Shown: in pieces, positions 8,756 to 17,575 of the stretch
Layout of the letters: each line of letters starts with the position of its first letter
Numbering within the stretch: the first letter of the stretch is position 1
From: Oscillospiraceae bacterium
GTDB taxonomy: Bacteria; Bacillota; Clostridia; Oscillospirales; Oscillospiraceae
Reading direction: 5' to 3'
Assembly (NCBI GenBank): GCA_009787625.1
Contig: WQSX01000014.1
Coordinates: forward strand, 1 to 56,550
DNA: 56,550 bases
Notes under the pieces: model-generated
What the model saw: the letters and a program-made list of their open reading frames with translations, nothing else
The model's database searches: none
What the model was told of the DNA's origin: nothing
Translations under genes and position numbers: made by a program

Positions 8756-10519
8756 TTACTCGCCATTCCTTTCCGTAGATTTTGTCTTTTGTTGTCTTAT
8801 TTTAAGCAACGTGTCTGTATCAGGCACATGCGTTCTAAGCTTTTCGCTTCTGATTTTTTCGATATATGTATGGATTGTTTTATCGTTGTCAGCAAGGGCT
8901 TCGGGTCTATCCATAATTCTCATAAGCTGTGATGCCTCGCTCGACTCCAGTTCGTTTAATATTAGACTCATTTTAACTTCTCTGTCCTCTGATATGCGTG
9001 ACTCCAAAGTTATATACACTTTTTCCAAAAATGTTGAAGTGAATTCCGTGTGTGAAAATCCGGTTTCGAGCGCAATTTTAATGAGTGTTGGGTCTCGCAT
9101 CAGACATCTTATTATACCCTCTTCGGCAACGGCTGACGCTTCGTTGTCGTATCTAAGCTCACGGCTTGCGGGTTGAATGTTTGTTTTAGGCCGCATTACC
9201 TCCCGCTCACGATTTTTTGCTTTAGCTTTGGTTTTTGCCTTTACCCTTTTTTCGATCTCTGTGTTGACTGCACTTACTGACACGCCGCCCTCTTTTGCCA
9301 CTTTTACTGCATAAATCTCACGCTGGGGCATATTGTTTATTTCAGCCAGTATGTCAGTTGCCTTTGCGAGATATGATAGTCTCCCCTCATCTGTCTGCAT
9401 ATCGTGGCTTTTAGAAATTGTGAGCAGACGATAGTCTGTTTGGCTTTCGCCTTGGCGCAAAAGTGCTTTAAAAGCATCTGCACCTCTCTTACGAATGTAA
9501 TCATCGGGATCTCCCGATGTTCCCAAATCCACAACCTTTATTTTTTTTCCTGTCGCTTCAAGGAGCGGAAGAGCTCTTAAAGTCGCCTTTTTTCCCGCCT
9601 CATCAGGGTCGAACGCTATTATAACAGTTTCTGTGTATGATGCCATGAGTCTTGCTTGTTCGGCGGTAAATGCTGTTCCCAGCGGTGCAACCGCACTGTC
9701 AAACCCCGCTTGATGCAGCGTTACAACATCTATATTTCCCTCTACAAGTAGGAGATTGCCTGCTTTAGAGTTTTTCGCAAAGTTGAGCGCATACATATTT
9801 CGGCTTTTTGTAAATGCCACGGTATCAGGAGAATTTATATATTTCGGTTCGCCGTCATCGAGGATTCTGCCGGAAAATGCGATTACATTACCTCGTACAT
9901 CTATTACAGGAAACATTAATCTGTTTCTAAAAAAGTCATAGGCACCTTCGCCACCTCGTCCGGGTCTGCAAAGCCCGGCTTCTATTAGCTCCGTTTTTTT
10001 ATAGCCCTTTTTCTGCATTGCATCGAGCAATGTTGTCCAACTGTCTGGTGCGGCACCGAGTCCAAAACGTGTTGCGCTTGCTTTTGTTATTCCCCGCTGT
10101 ACCAAGTAGTCACGAGCCGAGGTGCAAAGTGGAGATGAGAGCATTGTGTGAAAATGCCGTGCCGCATCGCGGTTGAGTTCAAGCAGTTTGCGGCGGCGAT
10201 TTGCCACTTCCAGTTGCCCCGCTTCCTCCGGCACGGTCATTCCTGCTCGTCTTGCGAGTACCTCAACAGCATCTCGAAACGGTAGATTTTCGATTTCCCG
10301 AATAAACCCTATTGCTCCACCGCCTTTACCGCAACCAAAACAGTAGTATATCTGCTTTTCGGAGTTTACCGAAAATGACGGTGTTTTTTCACTGTGAAAC
10401 GGGCAAAGACCAAACATGTTAGTCCCGCTTCTCTTACCCAAACGGACATATCCACTGACAAGCTCTACAATATCCGTCCTACTAACAAGTTCATCAAGAA
10501 AAGCATCAGGTAAAGCCAC
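8756..10519 (-). CDS. dnaG: DNA primase
   Basis: 587 residues, a normal length. The N-terminal CHC2 zinc-binding domain has C39, H42, C60 and C63 ([22 protein letters not shown]). A TOPRIM catalytic domain follows, with [15 protein letters not shown], the metal-binding [10 protein letters not shown] and GDPDDYIRK. The variable C-terminal part should bind the DnaB helicase. It synthesises RNA primers on the lagging strand at the fork. GTG start with AAGGAG about 8 bases upstream (TAAGGAGATGCAAC). It lies 15 bases after dgt and 2 before rpoD. Confidence 0.97.
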   Translation of the reverse strand: MALPDAFLDELVSRTDIVELVSGYVRLGKRSGTNMFGLCPFHSEKTPSFSVNSEKQIYYCFGCGKGGGAIGFIREIENLPFRDAVEVLARRAGMTVPEEAGQLEVANRRRKLLELNRDAARHFHTMLSSPLCTSARDYLVQRGITKASATRFGLGAAPDSWTTLLDAMQKKGYKKTELIEAGLCRPGRGGEGAYDFFRNRLMFPVIDVRGNVIAFSGRILDDGEPKYINSPDTVAFTKSRNMYALNFAKNSKAGNLLLVEGNIDVVTLHQAGFDSAVAPLGTAFTAEQARLMASYTETVIIAFDPDEAGKKATLRALPLLEATGKKIKVVDLGTSGDPDDYIRKRGADAFKALLRQGESQTDYRLLTISKSHDMQTDEGRLSYLAKATDILAEINNMPQREIYAVKVAKEGGVSVSAVNTEIEKRVKAKTKAKAKNREREVMRPKTNIQPASRELRYDNEASAVAEEGIIRCLMRDPTLIKIALETGFSHTEFTSTFLEKVYITLESRISEDREVKMSLILNELESSEASQLMRIMDRPEALADNDKTIHTYIEKIRSEKLRTHVPDTDTLLKIRQQKTKSTERNGE

Positions 10520-10534
10520 GTTGCATCTCCTTAT

Positions 10535-11554
10535 CTATCTCACTTGCCAACCAACAGGAATAAACAGCTTTTCATATACATGCACTGCGTAATTATCCGT
10601 CATTCCCGAAACATAATCGCTTACAGCGCGCCTTAAACCATCTTTTGAGATAATCTGCTGATACTCCTCTGTCATTTCATGTGGATTCTCAACATAGTGG
10701 TTAAATAATCCACTTAAAATCCCATGAACTTTGCGCTCTTCGCTCTTTGCGTTTTCATTGAGGTACACGCTATTATACATAAACGTACGAAACGAGTCAA
10801 AGGCCTCTGCAATGCGAGGGCTTAGAGTTATCTTGCCGATTCTGCCGCTCTCAACAATCATATCGAGTACAAGGGTGTTTATTCTATCGTCATATCTTCC
10901 ACCAAGAGCGGACGAAATCTCGGTTGGAATATCCGACTCCGTTAAAATTCCGGCTCTGAGTGCATCGTCAACATCGTGGTTTACATATGCAATCCTATCT
11001 GAGATTCTGACAATCGCTCCCTCATGTGTCTGCGGCAATTGGTCTCCTGTGTGGCATAAGATACCGTCTTTCACCTCATATGTGAGGTTAAGCCCCTTGC
11101 CCTGTTTTTCAATATATTCGACTATTCGGAGGCTCTGTTCATTATGCTTAAAGCCACCGTCATTAACCAAAATTTCATCGAGAGCCCGCTCACCTGCATG
11201 TCCAAATGGAGTGTGTCCAAAGTCATGCGCAAGGGCTATCGCCTCAACTAAATCTTCATTCAGCCTAAGCCCTCTCGCTATAGTTCTGCTGATTCTCGAA
11301 ACCTCAAGAGTATGTGTGAGGCGCGTTCTGTAGTGGTCGCCTTCCGGGCTGAGAAAAACTTGCGTTTTCCGTTTTAGTCTGCGAAAAGTCCTTGAATGTA
11401 TGACACGGTCTATATCGCGCTGGTAACACGTCCTTATTTCACACTCAGGCTCCTCTCGGACTCGCCCCTTTGATTGCACAGCATAAGACGCTTTTTCTGA
11501 CAGAATTTGCCCCTCAAGCGTCTCTTGTATTTCTCTGGGATTTTTTATTTTCAT
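10535..11554 (-). CDS. dgt: dGTP triphosphohydrolase-like HD protein
   Basis: About 339 residues. The HD-superfamily metal site is visible as HTLEVSR, HDFGHTPFGH and a later D in RISDRIAYVNHDVDD. The family hydrolyses dGTP or other dNTPs to the nucleoside plus triphosphate; members of this length are often broad dNTPases, so the exact nucleotide is not certain. ATG 11554 is chosen because GGTGAG lies 7 bases upstream; an upstream in-frame codon at 11569 has no RBS. First gene of the dgt-dnaG-rpoD run. Confidence 0.9.
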   Translation of the reverse strand: MKIKNPREIQETLEGQILSEKASYAVQSKGRVREEPECEIRTCYQRDIDRVIHSRTFRRLKRKTQVFLSPEGDHYRTRLTHTLEVSRISRTIARGLRLNEDLVEAIALAHDFGHTPFGHAGERALDEILVNDGGFKHNEQSLRIVEYIEKQGKGLNLTYEVKDGILCHTGDQLPQTHEGAIVRISDRIAYVNHDVDDALRAGILTESDIPTEISSALGGRYDDRINTLVLDMIVESGRIGKITLSPRIAEAFDSFRTFMYNSVYLNENAKSEERKVHGILSGLFNHYVENPHEMTEEYQQIISKDGLRRAVSDYVSGMTDNYAVHVYEKLFIPVGWQVR

Positions 11555-11646
11555 AAAGAATCTCACCACACCCTTATTAACCTTATACGAGAGAGAATGC
11601 TAAAACCCTTTTTTATTTTACTATTCTTGCTTCTCTGAGTAATATA

Positions 11647-12798
11647 TTACATATTTCTGAATCTAATAGGCTTCGGACGCATTTTTATGCCTGATACTAT
11701 TCCGAGTGCAACAAGACAAGTTACCATTGAGGAACCGCCATAACTTATAAATGGCAGCGGCACTCCTATAACAGGGAGAAGGTCGAGAGTCATTCCGATG
11801 TTCATTATAGTCTGAACTATAAACATCGCCCCAACGCCTATGCAAACGAGCAAGCCAAGTGAGTTATTTGATTTTACACCCACGTGAAAACATCTTATTA
11901 TAATGCATGTCATCAGGGCAATAATTGCAATACAGCCTACAAAACCAAGTTCCTCTCCTGCGGCAGAAAATATAAAGTCAGTGTGCTGGGCGGGAATTAT
12001 TGGTGATTGTGTCAACCTGCCATTGCCTAAACCCTGCCCAAAAAGACCACCCGTGGCTATCGCTTCAACACTCAAATCCACTTGCCACAAGACCCCTGTG
12101 CGGTTTGGGTCAACAATTTCCGGAAAAAAAGGCGCCATTATCCTGTTTCTATGGCGTTCATGAAAGACATTTTCCCAAAGAACCGGAGCTGTGGCTGTTA
12201 GAACCACAGCGGCTAAAGCAAACCAGCGAAGTTTTACACCTCCGGCAAACATCATAACAGCGAATATTCCGAAATACACAACCGTTGTTCCCAGATCCTC
12301 TGACATCAGCAATACCGCCGCTAAAAAGATACCAAATACGGCACAAATCTTCAAAAGCGATAAAACCGAATTTAATGTCCTTTGCTCTTTATATATGGCA
12401 ATCATTTTTGCCATAACTATTATGAACGGAACTTTTACTATTTCTCCCGGTTGTACTCCTATTCCGAAAAATCTGATCCATGATCGCCTATCGCCTTCTG
12501 TGTATCCCCACACAAGCAGTGTTGCAAGCACCAGCATTGAAAATAAAAACAGCAATTTTGACTTATCAGCAATTAGATCAATATCAATGTATGTAAAGAG
12601 GATAAACAGCAATACTCCAAGAATCACTGCACCTGTCTGTATATCACTTGCACCTGCATGTAGCGGCACCTGCGCAGTAGCGCTTGCTATGAGGGCTATT
12701 CCGAGTATTGAGCTGGCAAAACTAAGCGAAAGCAGAACCATATCCGCTTCGCGAAAAAACCTCACTATTCCCCTGTAGAAAGTTGCTACTGTTTCCAT
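11647..12798 (-). CDS. rodA: RodA/FtsW-type SEDS peptidoglycan glycosyltransferase
   Basis: 383 residues with about ten membrane segments. SEDS hallmarks are LPVIGVPLPFISYGGSSM near the C-terminus and the GQGLGNGRLTQ...AQHTDFIFSAAGEELG loop. These enzymes polymerise lipid II into glycan strands with a class B PBP; RodA acts in sidewall elongation and FtsW in division. RodA is preferred from length and wording but FtsW is not excluded. ATG 12798 has GAGGTGG 5 bases upstream; the GTG at 12807 lies inside that RBS. Divergent from tsaE, with its own promoter (TTGACA 12844-12849, TAAACT 12820-12825). Same strand as dgt, with 92 bases between. Confidence 0.88.
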   Translation of the reverse strand: METVATFYRGIVRFFREADMVLLSLSFASSILGIALIASATAQVPLHAGASDIQTGAVILGVLLFILFTYIDIDLIADKSKLLFLFSMLVLATLLVWGYTEGDRRSWIRFFGIGVQPGEIVKVPFIIVMAKMIAIYKEQRTLNSVLSLLKICAVFGIFLAAVLLMSEDLGTTVVYFGIFAVMMFAGGVKLRWFALAAVVLTATAPVLWENVFHERHRNRIMAPFFPEIVDPNRTGVLWQVDLSVEAIATGGLFGQGLGNGRLTQSPIIPAQHTDFIFSAAGEELGFVGCIAIIALMTCIIIRCFHVGVKSNNSLGLLVCIGVGAMFIVQTIMNIGMTLDLLPVIGVPLPFISYGGSSMVTCLVALGIVSGIKMRPKPIRFRNM

Positions 12799-12819
12799 TG
12801 TTTCCACCTCATGGGTATT

Positions 12820-12849
12820 AGTTTATCATTTTTCGTATAAAAATGTCAA
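12820..12849 (-). promoter_or_regulatory. sigmaA promoter of rodA
   Basis: On the minus strand a consensus TTGACA (12849-12844), an 18-bp spacer and TAAACT (12825-12820) lie just upstream of the rodA RBS. Its -35 element is 6 bases from the -35-like element of the divergent tsaE promoter. Confidence 0.6.
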
Positions 12850-12855
12850 ATATAC

Positions 12856-12884
12856 TTAAAAAAATGTTTTTGACGTGGTATACT
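12856..12884 (+). promoter_or_regulatory. Promoter of tsaE, extended -10, probably leaderless transcript
   Basis: TGG-TATACT (-10 at 12879-12884) is preceded at 17-bp spacing by TTAAAA (12856-12861). Only six bases separate the -10 from the tsaE ATG, and there is no Shine-Dalgarno, so the transcript should start at or next to the ATG. Confidence 0.5.
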
Positions 12885-12890
12885 TAGTGC

Positions 12891-13325
12891 ATGATAAAAA
12901 ATGTAACTACAAATAACGAGTCTGAAACTATCATTTTAGGCGAAAAATTGGGGCGTTTACTCTGCCCTGGTGCGGTTGTTGCGCTATATGGAGATTTGGG
13001 TGCAGGAAAGACTGCTTTTACTCGTGGGCTTGCAGAGGGGCTCGGTATAAAGATGGCAGTATCCAGTCCGACTTTTACAATCGTAAACGAATATCCCGGA
13101 AAAATCCCGCTGTTTCATTTTGACATGTATCGTCTCGAAAGCGAGAGCGAACTTTTCGATATCGGCTGGGATGATTATTTAGAGCGAGGTGGGGTATGCT
13201 CTGTAGAGTGGAGTGAAAAAGTTCCGGGTGCTTTCCCGCCCGATACCATTATTGTGAGATTTGAGCGCTTAGACAATGATGTGCGGCAAATCACCATAGA
13301 AGGAGGAGTTCCATGCTCATTTTAG
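12891..13325 (+). CDS. tsaE: tRNA threonylcarbamoyladenosine (t6A) biosynthesis ATPase TsaE
   Basis: 144 residues. Walker A GDLGAGKT at residues 34-41, switch-like VSSPTFTIVNEY, HFDMYRL and the C-terminal SVEWSEK are all TsaE signatures. TsaE hydrolyses ATP and supports the TsaB-TsaD complex that makes t6A37 on ANN-decoding tRNAs. The next gene, tsaB, overlaps it by 13 bases, the usual pairing. The start has no RBS and lies six bases after a good -10, suggesting leaderless translation. Confidence 0.95.
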   Translation: MIKNVTTNNESETIILGEKLGRLLCPGAVVALYGDLGAGKTAFTRGLAEGLGIKMAVSSPTFTIVNEYPGKIPLFHFDMYRLESESELFDIGWDDYLERGGVCSVEWSEKVPGAFPPDTIIVRFERLDNDVRQITIEGGVPCSF

Positions 13326-14011
13326 CATTTGAATCATCTGCAAAACCGGCATCGGTTGCCGTACTGGATGTCACCACTGATCCTGATGGCTTTAAAAAAC
13401 ACAAACTTTTGGGTCAATATTTTCAGAATAATGGATTCTCACACAGCCGCACACTTCTCCTCATGGCTGAGGCACTCTTAAATAATCTTGAGCTCAAACC
13501 CGCTGAAATAAATCTCGTAGCAGTTGCAAAAGGTCCCGGCTCGTTCACAGGAATACGTATCGGAGTCTCCGCCGCCAAAGGTTTTGCATGGGGGCTTGAT
13601 ATCCCGGTCTGTGGTGTCTCAACACTTGAAGCAATGGCACACCAGACGAAACTACCCGAAACTATTATCTGCCCTGTCATGGATTCACGCCGAGAACAGG
13701 TATATAATGCCGTTTTTAAGTGGAGTGGAAATGTTCTTGAAAGGCTCTGTGATGACCGTGCAATTTCCATAGATGATTTAGCTGACGATTTAAGCCGCTT
13801 TAACAACCCCACCATGCTGGTCGGCGACGGCATAAAAGTATGTAAAGAAAGCATCTCCGATAGGAATCTGTTAGACACCCCGGAGATGCTCCAATATCAA
13901 ACCGCCTACGGCGTAGCACTAGCCGCTCTTGACGCAGAGTCAGTGGAATCGCAGTTGCTTGAGCCTTTTTATCTTCGCCCATCGCAAGCTGAGAGGGAGC
14001 GGGGGAGATAA
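13313..14011 (+). CDS. tsaB: t6A biosynthesis protein TsaB
   Basis: 232 residues, ASKHA fold. MLILAFESSAKPASVAVLD at the N-terminus and KGPGSFTGIRIGVSAAKG are diagnostic. TsaB is a catalytically inactive TsaD paralogue that scaffolds TsaD and TsaE during t6A formation. The start has an excellent RBS (AGAAGGAGG) within the end of tsaE. Other family members are often followed by rimI and tsaD, but here the next gene is convergent and only two bases away, so tsaD must be elsewhere. Confidence 0.95.
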   Translation: MLILAFESSAKPASVAVLDVTTDPDGFKKHKLLGQYFQNNGFSHSRTLLLMAEALLNNLELKPAEINLVAVAKGPGSFTGIRIGVSAAKGFAWGLDIPVCGVSTLEAMAHQTKLPETIICPVMDSRREQVYNAVFKWSGNVLERLCDDRAISIDDLADDLSRFNNPTMLVGDGIKVCKESISDRNLLDTPEMLQYQTAYGVALAALDAESVESQLLEPFYLRPSQAERERGR

Positions 14012-14013
14012 GC

Positions 14014-15918
14014 TTAGCCCGCAACTTCGCCCCAAGCGTCCATCAGCCGCTCTAACTCAGCATTTAGCTCTGACTCGCTTGCATCGAGTTCCATCAGCTT
14101 TTCGTAGTCGCTTGCGTTTTGCTCTTTTTGGCTCGCTACATCTTCCAGCTCCGCTTCCACCTTTGTTATCTCGCGCTCAAGTCGTCTCAGTTCCTTCCCC
14201 GCATCTGACGGTTTGAGCTTTTTCTTTGCACTTTTTTCTTTTGACTTTACAAAACCGTTTGAAACATCAGCTTGCTCACGCTCCCCGCTCACCTTTATTA
14301 TGTGTGTAGAATTTCCTGATTTTTTCATTTCCAAATACTGCACATATGTGCCTCTAAAGTCCGTAAACGTTCCGTCAGACAATTCCCATATGCGTGTCGC
14401 AAACCTATCTATGAAGTACCTGTCATGCGAAATAAACATAAGCGTCTCATCGAATTTTCCAACCACGTCCTCTATCCACTCACGTGAAGCGAGGTCGAGA
14501 TGGTTTGTCGGTTCATCCAAAATGAGCAGGTTTATCTCATCTTGCGTCAGCATACAAAGGCGCAGACGGCTTTTTTCACCGCCTGAGAGGTCGCCCACAT
14601 ACTTAAACACATCTTCACCCGAAAACAAAAATGCTCCCAGCTTGTTTCTTGCAAGTTGCGGGCTCATCTCTTTTTCGTAGATCAGCGTATCCAAAATTGA
14701 GCGATTTGGGTTTTCAAAATGGATAATCTGCGGTAAATATGCGGCTTTCACAGCAGGGCCTTTTCGAGAAAACCCCGCATCAGGCGCAAACTCACCGAGC
14801 AAAACTTTAATCAGTGTCGTCTTACCTGTTCCGTTGTCGCCAATTATCGCAATACGCTCGCCACCCTGCACCAAAAGCTCATCAATCTCAAAAAGCCGCT
14901 TCTCCCCGAAAGATTTTCTCAGCCCCTTTACAAGAAAAACCTCATCTCCCCGAAATTCCCGCGATGAAACCCCGGCTCTCATAGTCTTATCTTGGTCGGG
15001 CCTTTCGGTCTTTACTGCTCTTTCAGCACGGGTTCTGAGTGCAAAAGATTTTTTCATGAGGTTTTTGTTGCCCGTGCCCCACGCATATAATCTGTCGGCG
15101 GCTTCATTGAGTCGTTTTGCCTCAGCTTGCTCACGCTCAAATCTCTCCCGCTGCTCATTATATCGCCTTTTCTTCTCTGTCACATAGAAGCTATAGTTAC
15201 CACTATAAAAATCGGCTTTACCGTTATTAACTTCGACAACTCTGTTTATTGTTTTGTCGAGAAAATATCTGTCATGCGATATGATTAAAACCGTACCCCT
15301 AAACTTTATCAAAAACTCTTCAAGCCAGATTGTTGCATTTAAATCAAGATGGTTAGTCGGCTCGTCTAAGAGTAAAATGTCTGTATTTTCAAGAATTAGA
15401 CGTGCGAGATTGAGCCTAGTTTTTTCGCCGCCTGAAAGCGTAGAAAACTGCTGATTCCGTTGCTTATCAGGAATCGCAAGGCCATTTATAACCCTCGCAA
15501 GCTCAGTTTCAGTCGTATAACCGCCTAACCGCTCAAACTCATGCGAAAGCTTGTCATAGCGACCGAGCAAATCGTTCGACTCTTCACTTGCCATCTGCTT
15601 CTCAATATCTTCCATCTCAGCTTTCATGCTGTAAAGATTTGCAAACGCAGTCCGTAACACATCTTCTCCCGTGAAATGGTCAGGAAACACAGGAATCTGC
15701 GAAATCAGCCCCACTTTTTTGTATGCGGGCATAATAATTTCGCCCTCATCTTCAGAAAGCTCACCTGTGATAATTTTGAGCAACGTAGTTTTCCCCGCTC
15801 CGTTCTTACCGAGCAGACCAACACGCTCACCTTCGTTAACATCAAAGGTTATACCATCAAGTATGTCATTGCCTTCCTCAAATGCCTTTTTTATGTTTTG
15901 TACGCTAATATCTATCAT
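14014..15918 (-). CDS. ABC-F ribosome-associated ATPase, YdiF/Uup type
   Basis: About 634 residues with two ABC domains and no membrane segment. Domain 1: GKNGAGKTT, LSGGEKTRLNLARL, LLLDEPTNHLD. Domain 2: GDNGTGKTT, LSGGEKSRLRL, LILDEPTNHLD. A charged linker lies between them and a coiled-coil extension (KKKLKPSDAGKELRRLEREI and on) at the C-terminus, as in YdiF/Uup. ABC-F proteins act at the ribosomal E site in translation quality control or antibiotic protection. The start is set at ATG 15918 by homology (MIDISVQNIKKAF); GTG 15960 would add a non-conserved 14-residue stretch. A short upstream reading frame with a better RBS precedes it. Ends two bases from tsaB. Confidence 0.88.
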   Translation of the reverse strand: MIDISVQNIKKAFEEGNDILDGITFDVNEGERVGLLGKNGAGKTTLLKIITGELSEDEGEIIMPAYKKVGLISQIPVFPDHFTGEDVLRTAFANLYSMKAEMEDIEKQMASEESNDLLGRYDKLSHEFERLGGYTTETELARVINGLAIPDKQRNQQFSTLSGGEKTRLNLARLILENTDILLLDEPTNHLDLNATIWLEEFLIKFRGTVLIISHDRYFLDKTINRVVEVNNGKADFYSGNYSFYVTEKKRRYNEQRERFEREQAEAKRLNEAADRLYAWGTGNKNLMKKSFALRTRAERAVKTERPDQDKTMRAGVSSREFRGDEVFLVKGLRKSFGEKRLFEIDELLVQGGERIAIIGDNGTGKTTLIKVLLGEFAPDAGFSRKGPAVKAAYLPQIIHFENPNRSILDTLIYEKEMSPQLARNKLGAFLFSGEDVFKYVGDLSGGEKSRLRLCMLTQDEINLLILDEPTNHLDLASREWIEDVVGKFDETLMFISHDRYFIDRFATRIWELSDGTFTDFRGTYVQYLEMKKSGNSTHIIKVSGEREQADVSNGFVKSKEKSAKKKLKPSDAGKELRRLEREITKVEAELEDVASQKEQNASDYEKLMELDASESELNAELERLMDAWGEVAG

Positions 15919-15949
15919 TGGCTTATTGTTTCTCTCAATTGTAAAATGT

Positions 15950-15973
15950 TCAGATTGCACGTCGAGAATCCAT
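15950..15973 (-). CDS. Putative leader peptide MDSRRAI upstream of the ABC-F gene
   Basis: ATG plus seven codons (peptide MDSRRAI) and TGA, preceded by GAAGGAG at good spacing. It ends 31 bases before the ABC-F ATG, which itself has only a weak GAGAG. Several antibiotic-resistance ABC-F genes are controlled by such leaders through ribosome stalling. Here the peptide is unlike known arrest peptides as far as I can tell, so function is inference. Confidence 0.35.
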   Translation of the reverse strand: MDSRRAI

Positions 15974-15996
15974 CTGTCTCCTTCGCAATCAAATAT

Positions 15997-16024
15997 ATTT
16001 TAGCATAGTTTTCATTTTGTGCAA
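15997..16024 (-). promoter_or_regulatory. sigmaA promoter of the ABC-F gene
   Basis: Minus strand TTGCAC (16024-16019), 16-bp spacer, TAAAAT (16002-15997). The transcript would start near 15990 and carry the short leader reading frame. Confidence 0.5.
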
Positions 16025-16113
16025 CCTTTTTCAATAGCACTTGCCGCTCTATAGCACAGCGGAGTAAATTGCCTACCACCTGCAAAAACGAAGCACCGGA
16101 AACACCAAAACAA

Positions 16114-16142
16114 TTGAAAAAATCTTCAAAATACGGTAAACT
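16114..16142 (+). promoter_or_regulatory. sigmaA promoter of the MFS-GH2 operon
   Basis: TTGAAA (16114-16119), exact 17-bp spacer, TAAACT (16137-16142), about 50 bases before the MFS start. Confidence 0.55.
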
Positions 16143-16192
16143 AAAGCCAAAGGAAAGAAAAAGCAGACAAACAAAAAAGGATGGAAGCCAGC

Positions 16193-17575
16193 ATGACAGA
16201 GATTCAAAGCCGCAGAAGTTCATTTAAATACTGGGCAATGATATGGAGCCTGGGTTTGGCAGGGCAGCTGTGTTGGAACATAGTAAACCTGTGGTTTAAC
16301 ACATTTATTTATGCAAAAATAGCTATGGATTCACGCATAGTTGCGGCAATGGTAATATCCAGCTCAATATTGAGCACATTTTCAACATTCTACTTTGGCA
16401 CGCTCTCCGACAGACTCGGCTCCAGACGCAAATTTATATCATATGGATACATAATATGGGGCGTGTTGACGATAGTATTCGGGTTCACTGAGTTCATCGG
16501 CGGCGGCGTTGCGGGGCAAGGTGCTAGCGTGATATTTTTGACAGCAACCATAGTTGTGTTGACAGGCAGTATAATGAGCTTCTTCGGCTCAATGGCGAAT
16601 GACTCAGGTTTCAACGCATGGATAAACGACACAACAACCGACAAAAACCGCGGACAACTCGGAGCGGCACTCGCAGTGCACCCCATAATAGGCACGATAC
16701 TGGGAACCGTTGTGGGCGGAATGCTTGTAGGCAGTGACGACAACTATCAGCGCCTATTTTGGACCGTCGGGCTGTTTGTTATCGCAATCGGAGTCATTTC
16801 GTTACCGTTTGTGCAAGACGCACCCACGCTAAAGCCCCACAGAGAGGGAACATTTTGGAAGCAATTTTTCTCAATATTTGACTTTAGAGCACTCTTTAAG
16901 CAACGTGAGCTGATGTTTGCCTGCCTTGCGCTCGTTGCATTTTTTACACCATTTAATGTCTTTTTTGTACACATGGGAAACTGGCTGATTCACAGAATGG
17001 GCTTCACTCCTGACTTAATGGGGCTAATACAAGGCACAGCACTGATTGCAGCAATGTTCTTGGCAGTCCCCGGAACAATACTCATAAACAAGCACAAAAC
17101 ACCGATTGTAGCAATTGCAGGAGCTATCCTCAATGCGGCGGGAGTTTTAGCCGTAAGCTTGTTTATCCGCCCCGGCATGGGGAACACAGAGACAGTGTTC
17201 GCCGTGGAAAACATTCCTCTGCTGATTTGCGTATTTCTGGTGGGAGCAGGGATGGTTTTGTTTACACAATCGCTGACAATGTGGGTCAAACAGCTATTTC
17301 CCGAGGACAACAGAGGACAATTTGAGGGAATTAGGCTACTATCATTTATGCTAATCCCAATGGTAATAGGCACGCTGATTGGAAACGCCGTAATAAGAGG
17401 CGGCGAAGGCAGTGTTGTCAACGAATTTGGCATAGTCGAAAACATCCCGACAGAAGCACTCTTCGGCTGGGCAGCGGTTCTGATGATACCTCTGGTTGTC
17501 CCGATTGTTTTGGCAACGCGCTTGTATTTCAAGCGTGTGAGGGGTGAGAAAGAGAGAGCAACATGGACAAATTAA
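16193..17575 (+). CDS. MFS transporter, probable sugar/glycoside uptake
   Basis: 460 residues, about twelve membrane segments. The MFS loop 2-3 signature is visible as GTLSDRLGSRRKFI. Segments such as WGVLTIVFGF and IQGTALIAAMFLAVPG support the fold. ATG 16193 is chosen because AAGGATGGAAG precedes it; ATG 16181 lies inside that RBS. The downstream GH2 glycosidase overlaps its end by 13 bases, so the two are translationally coupled, and the transporter most likely imports the GH2 substrate or its product (inference). Resembles the glycoside-pentoside-hexuronide or sucrose-type transporters more than drug exporters, from operon context. Confidence 0.8.
   Translation: MTEIQSRRSSFKYWAMIWSLGLAGQLCWNIVNLWFNTFIYAKIAMDSRIVAAMVISSSILSTFSTFYFGTLSDRLGSRRKFISYGYIIWGVLTIVFGFTEFIGGGVAGQGASVIFLTATIVVLTGSIMSFFGSMANDSGFNAWINDTTTDKNRGQLGAALAVHPIIGTILGTVVGGMLVGSDDNYQRLFWTVGLFVIAIGVISLPFVQDAPTLKPHREGTFWKQFFSIFDFRALFKQRELMFACLALVAFFTPFNVFFVHMGNWLIHRMGFTPDLMGLIQGTALIAAMFLAVPGTILINKHKTPIVAIAGAILNAAGVLAVSLFIRPGMGNTETVFAVENIPLLICVFLVGAGMVLFTQSLTMWVKQLFPEDNRGQFEGIRLLSFMLIPMVIGTLIGNAVIRGGEGSVVNEFGIVENIPTEALFGWAAVLMIPLVVPIVLATRLYFKRVRGEKERATWTN

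Noticed and set aside
15915-16223. Hydrophobic reading frame opposite the start of the MFS gene
   Set aside because: It covers the divergent promoters and the leader peptide, shows no homology pattern and has no RBS.
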